64,000 bases of DNA from Opisthorchis felineus (Eukaryota > Platyhelminthes > Trematoda > Opisthorchiida > Opisthorchiidae), in contig SJOL01006427.1 in the NCBI GenBank assembly GCA_004794785.1, forward strand, positions 422,668-486,667, read 5' to 3'. Within the stretch, counting starts at the first letter, position 1; the number at the start of each line of letters is the position of its first letter. The notes under the pieces are model-generated. The model saw nothing but the letters and a program-made list of their open reading frames with translations, was not told the DNA's origin and ran no database searches. Below are positions 1 through 13,185 of this stretch, one piece after another. Made by a program: the position numbers and the translations under genes.

Positions 1-200
1 TGGTCACGCACCCTAACACACAAAATCCTTCGGCCGATACCCAAAAGAGATTTCGCTTGACTTAGATGATTGGTTTTCCTTCCGCCTTAAATCTCGACCT
101 ACCTCGTAACCTAGTCACTTGGCCTGACGAAGATTTTGTTCAAGAGCGAAACGTTGCTCAGCAATAAACCTAAAGATTGTTACCAAACTTTTCCGAAAAT

Positions 201-349
201 GGACTCTACCTGCTTACACGTGTTTATCATATAACCCTATGTATGTGCATTGCCCTTCTTCTCTATTACAAATGCACCCGAATAAACCCATTGACTGCTT
301 CCATACCATGTTGTTTTACTTTTGTACACTATCGGTTTCGGTTCGAATA
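201..349. repeat. Direct repeat unit, first copy
   Basis: About 150 bp that recurs at 1209-1360 in the same orientation, 1,008 bp downstream. The two units share long identical blocks, such as TTACACGTGTTTATCATATA, and are close to 90% alike by eye. Similarity stops on both sides: the flanks before 195 and after 350 do not match those of the second unit. The type of repeat is unknown. It could be the ends of a short non-autonomous element or a fragment of a dispersed family. An open frame runs through both units, but no known protein is recognisable. Confidence 0.7.
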
Positions 350-1208
350 TCTCCGTTGCCACTGGCAACACTTCCGGAGACCGAATCCTGCTGCATCCTC
401 CATTACTTTGACATTTGAAATTCCGCACGTTTCTCGTCCCTATTTGTAACCCCGCTCCACTTTTGTGTTTGGTGCGTCTATATGAACTGACGTTTGTTTG
501 TCCTTACCACTTCACCCACTTGGCCTTGAGGTCATCCAGCCATTTGTGGCCGATTTACGTACGTGTGACTGTCTCACGTGGGAGCCTGTTTGCTCATTTG
601 GTCCGTGCTTTTGAAGTCCAAGTGGACCGTTTGTCGTTGACGAGTATCTGTTTGTACTGTACTGTTTGTACATTTTGTGGATTGATGTCTTATGTTAATA
701 GTACCGTATAGAAACCCAGCTCCGACTTTGTTTTGCCTTCCCGGAGGTTCTGGTATTACGCGTCACTAGAAAATAGCGTTTGCTCGTTACACCTGTGGTT
801 GACCAAACCCGCCTTAAAGTTACCAACTCAGGAGGCAACTTGAGTGATGCGTCGTCCGACTGCCACCAAGCAAAAGAGTTCCTCAACGCGAACAAAAATG
901 CCGGGAATAATGGTCCTCAAACAGACAGTTTTTTGTCATCAACTGACCGAGCGCCAGCAGCCTTTGGACATCCTTCAGCAGCACACATGTCATTCGTGAC
1001 CCTTGTCAACCACATGAGGACGTGCATTGTATATTTTACAATCAGTTAAAGCCCATTCTTCTACGTGATCCTAGCCCACCCATCAACGTTCTACTCCCTT
1101 CCACCTGTTAGCGAAACAGTGGGAATAAGTACATGTGTTACAAGCACTTTTCGAGCACTGGGGACATTTCTCAGACTCGGGAGGGGGCATTATAACGCAA
1201 TAGAAACT

Positions 1209-1360
1209 GGACTGTACCTGCTTACACGTGTTTATCATATAACCCTATGTATGTGCATCCCTCTTCTTCTCTACTATAGGTACACCCGACTAAACCAATT
1301 GACTGTTTCCATACTATGTTGTTTTACCTTTGTACACCTTCGGTTTCGGTACCGGTTCGG
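1209..1360. repeat. Direct repeat unit, second copy
   Basis: Partner of the unit at 201-349. It differs mainly by substitutions and by a few extra bases in the terminal CGGTTTCGGT stretch. The 860 bp between the units shows no recognisable coding content. No target-site duplication or TG...CA ends could be made out, so a terminal-repeat element is only one possibility. Confidence 0.7.
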
Positions 1361-3770
1361 ATAAATACGTGTTGTTGTCACGTTCCGCTCTTCTCTCCCG
1401 CATCATTTAGCCTGCGCGAATGGGTGCTTCGTGTTTCAGGTGGATGCAATAATACCAATTTCCATATACATTCATTGCAGAACCGTCGCGTGCCGTCACT
1501 ACATCCTCGCGAAAGCCGAATACCGCTGACTTCATGAAATCCCACGCTACATGCCAGTTGAAGAGATAAAGCAAGAAATCAAATCTTAGAATATTTTAAT
1601 GTTCTGCCGTGTTCTTTAATTGGATATAAACTCTACGGCGAAATTTCACCAGGTGGATTGTTCAATGACGTTTGTGTGCGTTATACTCGTCAGACGTAAC
1701 AAATTTGAGGATTCCGTTAATTGGAATTCGGCATGACGCCGGTTTTGGGAAAGCTCGCCTTACGTGTATTATGATGACGGAAGAAAAACTGGTGAATTAC
1801 GCAGTAGTGATGCTAGTGTGCATCTTCGCGGATGGTCCCTATTCTCAGACATGCACAACTAGTCGGCAGATGATGCAGCATACACAGAGATCTGCATGTG
1901 AATTGCCAATAAAGCAATATCCTTCCAATTGGAAATAATGAGGCTTCTTAACTGGAATGCGTAATAAAGCGCAACGGCACTTTCCGGAATTGTGGCCAGT
2001 TATTAGTTTTCATCATAATAACCGTACTGTTTGGCATTTACCTCGACTACTTATCGTAACCGCTAGGCCCATACCTATGCGCGACGCAGATTACGAGACA
2101 GCAATTGTGCATGATAGCCTCATCCAAAGGCCAACGACGGTCATCCGTACTTATTCACGTTGTCCATCTGCCATGCTCACGCCTGAAAAATATACAACCA
2201 TCCTTGGAGATTTATGTTTGTATTTTTCGGTTGCATCCGTGCGAAGATAATGTGAAGTCAATCCAGTGATCGTTCTTGGTAAGCAGCTTTCACTCGACGG
2301 GATTCCTGGTGAGAGGATTGTATAACCAATTACAACTCGTGTACATCTTCTGCGATATCTCTGAAAACACATGATTAAACACGGTGCTCAATAAATACCG
2401 TCTTCCACAATACCTGATCTGTGTCCACACCGAAGCTGGAGCTTACTATTATAAACGAAAACTTACCACTTACTCAATTAGTTCCATTGGTTATATTGAG
2501 TAAAACGATGATGCGATGGCAAGATTATGTGGTCATATGCATTACTGGACGCAGCAAAGTTAAAGTTAAAGAGGGGTGTATATAAGTCGGTCGTCAGACC
2601 AAGTTGTGTAGACTAGATCCCCAGAATTTAAGAACACCATGCGTCTTCAAACGTGTCCCAATGGGTGTGGCCGTGGCGACGATTTGGTTAGTGGTCGGGT
2701 TTTCAGTGTCAAATGTTATCCTTTAGAGAACTAAGTCCTAACTTCAGTCAAATTTTGCTTCCTGTCAATTATACTCCGTAGCTTAATGAAAACAAAAGTG
2801 CTATTGTCCGCATCATAACTTGGAACCATCTCATAATCAACTACAGTAACAGTGACCAACTCGGGGATACGTTCGTGGACATCACTTATCAGCTTCGGCG
2901 TTTGCGTTTGTAAACCGACAGTTCTGAGATCTTCAGCACTCAGTTAGAACTAAAAAAGCTTTTACATCTCAGAACACCTAACCGCTGAAAGGCGGTCGTT
3001 ATTTCACGCCACCCTGAGGCTCTCTTCCATGCCTGCCATATGGGTTTTCTCCTCCTCGAACACATCTTTCATGCCAAAGTAATGTAACGCATCTTCACTT
3101 GCAAAATTATGCTTGAACTATCCGAACATATGAGTGAATAAGATAGCCACTCTTGATTCTAGCAAAATGTCTCTGATGATGATGACCTCATTAAAGACTG
3201 CAAGGTTCATTCTCTCTTACTGCCCCAGAAATGGATATCCTTCAACCCACTTCCGAGTATTATGCAACGCCACAGTGCCACCACTCCCGCTTTGCCTTAT
3301 AAGCTGCCGATGGACCCCGACTTCCCATAACCCATCCCCTCAATGAGCCTTGCTCACCCATCCACATTTGTCCCACCTGGCGGGCCTTTTCGTCTGCGAC
3401 CCATCCCTAAACATCCACTATCACTTTCTGTACCATGTCCCCCCCCATTCCGAACCCCCCGACCCAGACGATGCTAAGGACTGAATGGTTGAAAACTCCC
3501 CCTTTAGCTCCTAAGTACCCTCCCTTCCATTCATTGCTCTACTCACAGTGGTAAGTACACCTCGATGTACTCTGAACACACGCCTAGTTAACCCTAATTA
3601 ACGCATCACCACTCTGCCCAAATTCCATAGAAGACAAACCACACAGCGGGGATTTTTAAAGACATCCTAATTAAAGCGGTTAACCCGCCATTGAAACTAT
3701 CCCTTATTTCAACAATAGAAGTATAAAATTGAAACGGATGCAGCTTTGTCGAACGCCTGTGTCACTGGCT
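1361..3770. other. No gene seen
   Basis: Non-coding stretch. Open frames here are under 100 codons and carry no recognisable motif. Nothing structural stands out apart from small repeats such as AAAGTTAAAGTTAAAG near 2560. Confidence 0.5.
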
Positions 3771-3850
3771 TAAGCTTGCCCCGGTTGTAGCATGTATCCC
3801 GGGAAACCGTCCTATGAATCAGAAACATGGACAGTAGCAGAGGTATAATG
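3765..3850 (+). pseudogene. Possible LINE reverse-transcriptase relic
   Basis: One frame reads SLPRL-stop-HVSRETVL and, after a one-base shift, continues YESETWTVAE. This resembles the hallmark end of non-LTR retrotransposon reverse transcriptases, where a segment like 'RVY..TV...LLYGSETW' follows the thumb. The match is short and needs a frameshift and a read-through stop, so it is a weak call. Nothing recognisable extends on either side. Confidence 0.2.
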
Positions 3851-6800
3851 CTGTCTCAGGTGTAAGCTAACAGAGGCTTATTAAATGCATGCAGCGTGAT
3901 GTATGTGACACAGTTCGTATAGCAAAGCCTGTATCCTTTTTTCTATTTTCTAATCGCGCAATGCTGAGGTAACCTCATCGTCCAAGCATGCGGCACGACC
4001 ATGCACCCCACGTTTTTCGCCGATCCCCTGTACATGAATGCCCTAAATTACTAACTCCTCTGAACAACCCAGCTTACAGTGTTATTTAGCATCACGTAAT
4101 ATCAGAAAACCATTTCCCCGTTCCTTATGCTACCGTTCACCGTAGCCCCTCACAGGTAACTTATCTACCTCTGAAGCTTCCTAAATAAAATTCTGAATGA
4201 GCGCTACCGAATCGTACAAACAGTGTCCTTGGTGGCTTTCCAACCTCCATTTTGCCCTATCCATCTCGAATACACGACATTCCCACCACCCCAGAAGCCT
4301 GCAAGCTAATCGCTTACGAACCCACTAATTGTATGGCGCTATCAAGCCTCCAGTATCGCGGTGAAGATAAAGCCTTGCACTGCACCAAATAGAGCGTGTG
4401 CTGACTATCATAAAATATCCAGCAAACCTGCTAGGCGCAACGAAATCCTTGGCTTTGGCTGGCTGCACGCCTGCTGCAACGATATGAAACTTTTTCCTAC
4501 ATAGATCGCGAATATCCGCTTTATTTTACGTTTTTTGATAACGAGTCCGACGTAATTATTGTTAATGCACTCTTTCAAATATTTTCAAATCCACTATGGC
4601 AGAAAACACACAAAGGAACCAACTTTCCCACAAAACGGCCTAACCGTCTTCACGCCGAGCCCTGGTAGCCATTGAACATATGAACTGCGCGCCCAAATTA
4701 GACCTTGAGTACGTTTAAACAGTATCCATCGAAACCGCGAATGTCTGGTGAGATTGTAAGGCTTTGATTAAACACCATCAAATGCTACAACTTTATGTTG
4801 AAGTTCCTTGTTTCGAACTAGGGTTTCATAGCAATTTGGGGTGTACGCGTAAGGATCGACGTTCAGTTGTGCAGCCCGTTAACTTAAAATGAAACTGACA
4901 ACCATTGCTGGCCATGAGTGACTTTCGGCGGTTGAGATAACGGCCAGGTGTCAACAGTCGTTCTTTATCATGCGCAGCGTACTACATGGTACTGAGTGAC
5001 ACGGTGGGAGGAGGGGGGACCAGAGGATTTGGGTGGAGTGAGAGGACTTGAGGAAGGTGGGAAAACACTTCGGCGACGTACAACAATAATGGTGGACACC
5101 ACGATGTTGTTGAATTTAGTTCTCTCTCACGAGTTGTTTGGCAAAGCGCGTGGGTTTCACCTTTTGCTCTGACCGTAGACACCAGAACGGCAGCCCTGGA
5201 GAGTTATGTACCCTCGTCAGATATGGTATCCTCTTGCTTCTTCGGTTGTTTTCGGCGACCCGTGCGCTTTTACGGCCGAGTTTTAGGCAGACTGATCATA
5301 AATTGTCCTATTACGCTTGCCTGTGGAGCCCCAGAACGTGAGCATGTACATATATGTGCATACATGTAGAAGTGAGAATGCGTAGTGTACGGTTGGTCTG
5401 CGGATAATTTTGTGGTAGGAATCAAAGTCGAGGTAGACTACCGTGTCTGTTTGTGCTGAGGATACTGGTAACTGGCGCTCATGCGAGTCGTTTAGGAAGG
5501 GTTTCCGCAGGTAAGCGGAGATAGACCTATTTTGTTTTGAAGTCATGATAATAGCTTCTTGCGCAGTATCGACGTGGGGAGGTTGTAGTTGGGAAACGTC
5601 ATAATTTCAGCCTCCAGAACACAAGCCTTGGAGCTGTTTTGTAAGTCGGTAAAAAAGAAATCATGCGTCGTGTTTCATTTGGTGATTTTGATGCTCAGAG
5701 TGGGCAGGGAGCTTGTCTCGACTCTGATGAGCTCAGCCAAGTGATGAACCTAAAAGTTAGGTGCCAAGATCTTCGGAGAAAAGTGGTCTTCGGGTGGACG
5801 AACTTTGGGCTATGTAGGAGTGCGGATGGCTGTCACGGCACTGGATGATTTTAATCAGTGATAGGCAGGGGGACTTGGTAAATCTGAAAAAGCAGAATTT
5901 GGTGATTGGGTTACGACGGAGGTTGTGCGAGCCAAACAACGGACACCTAGACGGCAGCCGCGTTGGAAAGAGGTGCTTAAAATTTTACTGCTTTGAAGGA
6001 CAAAAAGTCTGGAGGAACTTAAGGCCCGCTGCCAAAAACAAGGACAACGCAGCAGACTACAGGAATGTATTCACTTCTGTGGGTGACAGGCAACCGATGG
6101 GCGTAAGTGAGCTTTAAAAAACTAGAGGGTACTTTTTGCCCTCAGATGAGGACAAGTCGCCAAGGAGATTAATTGCTCTCTGCTTTCGGGCCTCCGTGGA
6201 GCACGACAAGCCATTCACAATTGTTTTTGGGCGCATTGATAAGATAGCTTGGGCCAGCATAGCCGTTTCAGCGTGGTGCTATGGAAAATCCTCCCCAACT
6301 TGTGACCTGCGAAGCAGATAGAGCGGAACGGGCGCCTTTAGGCTCCCTGCGTATCTTAGGGTTGATTATCCCGGATAGATTACTGAATAAAGGAAAACAG
6401 GAGAGCAGCATCTTAGGACCAAACTGCCCCTTCGGTGTGATGGGACTTATAAAGCACCTGGTAAACATGCTTCATGTGTTCTTAAGGTTTCGAGCGCTTT
6501 GAGTTTGATGACCACGAGCCAACTGCTACTGATGTGAATACACTCCTTCAGCCTTTCTAAAATAGATGCACACCGAGGAACAATGTCCCTACCAGTATGA
6601 CCTACAGGATCAAAGCAGTACACGGCATCATATTTACAGGGGTAAACGGGTTGAGTCTCTAAGTAAGGGCTATAACTCCATTCGAGTCTGTCCAAAGTAT
6701 CAAAGCAATTTTTCATCGTCAAAGATAGGCATTGATAAATCTGGTTTAGGGTTATTAACCAAAAAATATTTCGCTTACCGTTTGTGAAATACTCATCCGT

Positions 6801-8450
6801 AGGCGTGGAAGTTTTCTTGAATAGGTATTTCCCCGATAGTGAGCGCACATCAGCACATTGATACAATCAATAAATTCCGACGACTTTACCTGAGAATATA
6901 GTCAAGCAAACTGCACAAACCGCACGCGTCACTGACAGTGTAAGATGGGCATCAGCTGCTGGTCTTCACTTGACGAAGTACAAATCCTGTCTTTAACCGG
7001 TAGCATTATTACCTCCGGTTACTAATGGTCCTTGACTACAATAAAATGTGCTTAGTGTTACGACAAACCAAGCCCCTTGTTTTTAGGCTGATCGCACAAT
7101 TCGCAACTCATGGCTGCTGCCAGTGTGCGTTACACTACACATTTATGGCTTTTTGGTATTTTTACCCCCTAAGATCGTCATAAGGAACTCATCATTTTGT
7201 GGAGAAGAATGTTTCCTAGCTAAATGCACCGTCTTTTAATAAAGTGGCTCAGTTGCCCATGTTGCCAAGACCAACTTAATACAGCTGCATTACAACACAT
7301 TTGTCGCCCGCTCTTCTCAGTGAACTCAGAACGACCCAGCCTCCTTTGTATGATGCATCTCTTTCGAAAAATATGGTATTACACAAAGCAGCACAGCAGT
7401 CGGCGGAAAAAGCGCATCTTTGACTGTTTGATGTGACAGTAAAATATGGACTTAAAAGTAAGAAAAACAACCGGCTCCCGACTGGCAGGATAAAATTCAT
7501 CGACATTACTCGGCGCCAGCTGGGTTCCGATGAGGCCATTCAACCTGACAGTTTAGGGACTAGCGTTCTGCTTGCCATCACATTTACTCAAACTTTTGGC
7601 ACTAATCTTTTAGTTCGAAGACATTTTGAACTGGGATGAACGAGTTACAGTTGAATGCAGGTAAAATTAGCACAAGGTCTCTTTTCAGATCGATACTTCC
7701 GTCATTTGGAACCTAAGAAGTATACATGTAAAGCACGTGCACTTACTTGGCAAATGCTTACTTTCCTTAAAGTCCGCGGGTGGATTAAATGAATACATTT
7801 ATTCTTATTTATAAGCGCTTTCAGGGAGCGACCAGTTCCCATATAGAGTCTCGGGTTTTTTTCCTAATAAGCATGGGCTGCGAGAATAAAGTTCAACGCA
7901 ACAGTTATCTTCTCAAGAGGCCACTTGAAAATGACAGTTTAAAGTGGCCGTTTCTCATTCGGGATTTCAAAAGACAGAGAACCGGTAAAGCAGCGAAAAC
8001 TCAACCTGAGAAATTCTGCATTTCCGCATGATACAGCTTCCATTTAAATAACCTTGAGGTTTTTATGCACTAGATTTTAAGCATAGATTTGCATTTCAGT
8101 TTAAACGCAGCCGCCAGTTATACTAACACCAAGATGCTCATGTCAGCCGCACGTCAGCAGATTTCACGCTAGTTGGTTGGCATTACTGGTCTCGCGTACG
8201 TCTCGCTTCCGGTAGGGATAAATTTATGGATCACCTGGTAAAGAAAACTAAGCCACCTACCCAAGGATACGAAGCGCAGCAGGGTTGCCTATGCACAAAA
8301 TAGCAGAATCAGTTACGCTAGCCCCCCAGTTCGTTTACCATTATAGGCTGAAATTTTCTATGTATCTGTTTTGACAAGCCAAACCAGTCGGCGAAAATTG
8401 CCGGTTATCATTGTCTTGACGTATATAATATTTGGAAGTTAACTACGACG
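3851..8450. other. No convincing gene
   Basis: Long non-coding stretch. The + strand is rich in C and poor in G from about 3230 to 4350. The longest open frame is 139 codons on the - strand (6447-6866); it lacks any known motif and is within what chance would give. A segment near 6040-6290 faintly resembles a LINE reverse transcriptase but is too decayed to call. Confidence 0.45.
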
Positions 8451-8453
8451 GTA

Positions 8454-8704
8454 TTAGTGTTCCGGTTTCTGCCATCTGTTGATTGTAACCTTGAAGAGAT
8501 ATATGGTGGCAAAGTACGGATTGGTTGCACTGCTGTTCAGTACGCAGCACATTCGGTTTGAAGCGTTGTCAAAATACTTTATCTTCATCTCTGAATGGTT
8601 CAACTTAAGCATAGGAATCCAATGGGCACCATCCAATACAAAGACATACACAGCAAAATACAGAATAATCAGCAGCGCTGTGTTTTGGCTTCTCGTATCT
8701 TAAC
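8454..8704 (-). pseudogene. Possible CD225/dispanin-like exon, frameshifted
   Basis: On the - strand an acceptor-like CGCAG precedes a frame reading RYEKPKHSAADYSVFCCVC and then CIGWCPLDSYA before a stop at 8604-8606. A second frame continues FDNASNRMCCVLNSSATN and then a hydrophobic run. The pattern resembles the CD225 (dispanin) fold: a Cys-rich membrane hairpin, W-x-P-L-G, then 'GDYE.A...SR' and a second membrane segment. Joining them needs a frameshift near 8610. No neighbouring exons were found. It may be a decayed exon copy or coincidence. Confidence 0.22.
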
Positions 8705-11700
8705 CTGCGTAATTCAAACATGAAACAATAACAGATAAAGCAGGTTGAAGATACACCCTTGTTTGTTTCGCACAGTTAATAAACCGTTTTCGAACTTTCA
8801 AACTTAAAGACCTCCCTAATATACGGATACTGGGATCCGTGTGAAAGAACGATTCTGATTAGCTTTTGGTTTCTTCTGAGTTTTCTGCTAAAATATTCAA
8901 CGAAGACAAGTTAGGGTTCAACGTTTTTTCCAAAAGAACTCTTAAATCCAGAAAATCCCCAAGGAAATAACCAACACTGGCCACCCAAGCGGAATACATT
9001 CTTCTGCGATGTGGTCCCCTCGGAGAAGGGTGTATCTATAAAAGGGAGAAAATATTTATTTAGGCTTGAGTCGATCACATTTATTCATTTATTCTATCTT
9101 TGTACCCCTCTCGGAATATGGCGCTTTCACAAAACATCATTTTATGAGTCCCATAAGGGGTGAGGAGCAGTCTGCGACGGCACAAACCTGGATCGAGATA
9201 TATCGTCATCAAGGGTTCGGTTTAAGCGCGTGCTCCTTCGTGATCAGTGAAACCAGAAAATCAAGACCGATTTTCGGGCTGTCCGGTAGAGGGTGAAGAA
9301 TTTACGGCTTTGATAAGACTGCTAACACGACTTTGGTGCACCCGTTTTTTTGACCAGATTAAAGAGCTGGGCTAGACCATAGGTAGTAAATGAATGCCGG
9401 TACAAATGTGACGTAAGTATTATGCCGCGTACCAAATCAGTCGTGATTGAGTAGAAGGGATGTCTGCTATCGTGGTATGGGAAATGGTATCCGAATGCCT
9501 CCGGTTTACGCTTAATTTTAAGCTTTACTTACCCCGAATAATATTGCCAGGAGTTTTATCTGAAACGCAGAAAAAAAAACAATTCGAGAGGCAATGAACT
9601 AGATCACAAAAACGTATCACAAGTCTGGGTTTTGCGTTTCCGGATTCAGCGAAACTTTTGAAAACTATGCGTCACTTGTGGTCGCATACTCGTAAGCTGA
9701 CGAAAGACTACGCCTTCACTCAGAAGGAATGTCGGTAAATCTGGACGGATTGAAGTAGCAGAACGTATTTTGATTACTTGTACTTTGTCAGGTAGTACAA
9801 GCGCGATGCGAAAGTAGCAAACCGGCTGCTAATGCAGGTGCGCCGTGGTGTGTGCGTAGAGTGCCTTCCTCCAAAAGGTTATTTTGTGGTTAAATAAATA
9901 ATATCCTCAATAAGGGATGCTTCCGGGGCCTGTAACTCACTTAAGCCGACCACACGGCGCTGTGACTAATGTGTAAAAGACAAACTAGAAGACTTGTGCT
10001 TCTGTGACCTGAAATTATACGAAAAGTTTTTTGCTCATAAAAATATTGGATATGTTTGAATATGTTGTGTGTACATGTTGACTTTAAGTCAAATTTGCCT
10101 TCAATAACACGCCACTCAGACGTGGAGAAAGAGCTCCACGGAAAAAGCTTTTAATCTATGGCCAATTTAACATACTACTTAGGGCTTTAGCAGCCTGCAA
10201 GGTAAATAATTTGCACTGTGGTGGAAATCTCGGTAGCTGCTACGGACACCACAGCGATATACAAACACTTCATTGATGGAAAAGTCAACTTTATGGTGTT
10301 CGCGGATGGGTAAATTCCAGTTTGAAAATTAGTTCCAGACTGACTGTCGTCAGATAGGATATTAGGATTGGCCCACAAAGGTCAATTCTTTCGTCCAATT
10401 ATCTTTGAAATAGTTTAACACCACACAGGTAGGTTTTCGTATTAGCGTCACCTTTCGCCAGGTGCGTTAGCTTTTACGCTGGAAATAGTGATTGTGCATC
10501 GTGACTATATTCAACGTAGTTTAGCGTGTCATTCTTGATAACCTCCACTTTCATTAAATTAGAGCCCTCATGTTTCCTTTCGAATTGCGCCACCAATCAC
10601 ACGGCTGTAAAGGAGCGAAAATAGGATTCACTTGGTACACTCTACCACATGCAGAAGGACTAGATGCTTAAACCTGGGACGTTCCATTAGAAAGCCGACT
10701 GGAATGCTAGTATGAAATGGCAAATGTGCAAATCACTGGCACTAAACTTACGTCAAACGAGTCACAAATGAATACCTTAGAGGCGTTACTGCATTGCATT
10801 TTTGCTTTGAAGCGGCGAGAATGCCAATATGACAACAACGTAGCTACAGGGTGACTAGTTACCCTCAAATAAATGTCGTCTTGACATCTTTTACTAGATC
10901 CTTTTTGTCCACCGAAAATTCTTGTTATTAGTTTCTTACAACCATTGACCCGAAAGGCAAGAACAGCTCCAACGGATACCGAGCGGAACCGGCGCACCGG
11001 GTGGAGATCATCACATACACACAAAAATGTGTATATCCAGGTTCAGGTTCAGGGAATTGGTCAGGTATGCCATATGGACGGGGTGTGCGGTGATATAGCG
11101 GTATAAGGAGAACATATAGAGGGCGGATTTGACGGATGATAATAAATAAAAGCTCGTTTGTTTGCCCACGGACAGCTTGCGATGAATTCAGACGCCAACT
11201 TTAGGCGACAAACAAACTTCTTTTCGTGGTGACTGTAAAAGTGCTAAAGGAAAGCTTCATTTAAATACTTCTGTGTGAAGGAAGAAAGTTATCAACCGTG
11301 AGCGCGGGATGACGATAACTGAGATGAAAATTGACCTGACAGTGGTGGTGTGTGGATGTGAGCAGAATGCGATATGGAACTTTTTCACAGATATTAACCA
11401 GCAGTCTATCCATGTTCATGGTGTAATACATCAATTATTCATACAATGGTCTGCACTAAATTTAGAGATTTACCACCGACGCTTCCATCTTGCAGATCGG
11501 CTAAAGGAGACCAGGGAAGATCATTCTTCACTGCCTCGGGACAATCGTTGGAATACCAGTGCTGTGTTTTACCACCGTAGTGGTGTAAATACGAAGAACC
11601 ATGTTTACTTGGCCCAAGTCTATCCAAAACTGATTTAGCGAAACAGCTCAACCGCAGTTTGAAAACCCTTCTGCATAGCATGGTAAGATAAAGTATGAAA

Positions 11701-12957
11701 TGGGCTGCAATATGATAATCGCCCCTGCATTTTCAATGGATTACTAAACAATACTACGCATATTTACATACTCCGTGGTCTGTAGTCAGATCAGCTGCTT
11801 AGTATTTCAGGTCTGTTGTGTTACGGCCGGATCGAACTTCTCTTGGTACACGAATTGGCACAAGCATGCAACCACCCAGCCCCCGAACTAGCCAGATTTT
11901 ACTCCGTTTGAATTATGTTGTCTGTCATCCACCACAACTACACTCAATTTAAAACCTTAGGAAGAATTGTCTGATGTCAGAAAATCATCACCGGAGCACT
12001 TCTGAAGTTTCCAGCATAGTGTAGCTCGAAGAGCTGGAAATATATCCAATTTGTAGAGGAACACTGAAGATCTCGGCCCATAAAGCTGCGCCCCAATGGA
12101 AATCAGGAAAGACTTCTTTAGCGTCACACAATCTGATTGTAGTTATGTTTTAGAGAGGAATTCCATTTGGGAAATAGCGGTCAGAAAAATCTCGTTGCAC
12201 ACACTCCATGCGATCAGCCTTTCCTGGAAGTAGAGTGTGTCACATCCTTCATCACGGCATAATACGTTGTTTTAAATCCTTCAGTTTTACTGCTGGTGTA
12301 CACTACGCAATCTGGCGTCGTGCATGGGGACCTGAACGCAACATCCGTTGGAGCTGAGACTGCGACCATGTGTATATCGGACTCAATCGCCAAACCATAA
12401 ACTGCTGTTTGTTCACGTCTAGTATTTCAACTTCATTTGGACTGTTCTTGGCCGATAGTCAACAAAGATAGATCTGAGCGAAGCCTTAAAATGAAAAAAA
12501 AGATAATTGGAGTTTTACCAAAACTAGGCCAGGGATAGTATCAGTAGTGAAAAGGTTTGAATATCTAATGGGAGGGTACGTTGGCTGTGTGGAGCTTCCG
12601 AGTGATCTGGGTCGTAAAAGGGGTATAGGGCGGATAGTCTTAAACCAGGAACTTTGCCGAAATTGGTTTTGTTCTAGCATACTGTCCGATAGCTTGGGAA
12701 CCGTAAGCAGCTGGGGGATTCCACAGTGACATACTGTTACATTAAGGTGATAAATATTTGCACACAAGGGTGCAAGCAAACTAGGCTGAGCTGGTTGTGT
12801 TCGTATGATGTCCTCATTCGTCCGAGTTTGTACATTTTAAACCTCTTTCACTCTTGTCTTTGGCAGACACTGTAGGATACTCAGGCTACAAATAGCAAGT
12901 TGTAGATGGAGTTGCGATGGCAGCTAATTCCACGATATATTTTGTTCACATTCACAT
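8705..12957. other. No gene seen
   Basis: Non-coding, with scattered open frames up to 109 codons that carry no recognisable domain and lack convincing splice context. No repeats from elsewhere in the window were found here. Confidence 0.5.
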
Positions 12958-12959
12958 CA

Positions 12960-13185
12960 CTCTCATTTGAACAGTCGTCCTCCTATCCTGGCGTAATTAT
13001 TCTGGTGAGTCCACAACAAAGGGGGGAGCATTGGACTCGAGTTTCGCTCTTATTATAGCTCATCAGCAGTGCATATCCAATGGCCGTGCCGGACAGGCGA
13101 CATGCGAGACGAGCGTGTTACCACTACTCCACCTGTGCACGTTGGACGCATCTGAATTCTCACGTCTGAACAGGCGAATTTCATG
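12960..13185 (-). mobile_element. tRNA-derived SINE, degraded copy
   Basis: About 225 bp homologous to the better preserved copy at 25775-26010, in the same orientation. Read on the - strand it carries a tRNA-like head with a degraded A box and the block AACACGCTCG, followed by a body containing GGACTCACCAGAATAATT and ending near CAAATGAGAG. The B box is largely lost by a small deletion compared with the other copy. It is a fossil insertion, followed on the + strand by A-rich sequence. Confidence 0.6.

Noticed and set aside
6040..6290. Faint LINE-like blocks (KNKDNAADYRNVF; EHDKPFTIVFGRIDK)
   Set aside because: Resemblance to RT motifs is too weak, the catalytic Asp context is missing, and no further RT blocks follow.
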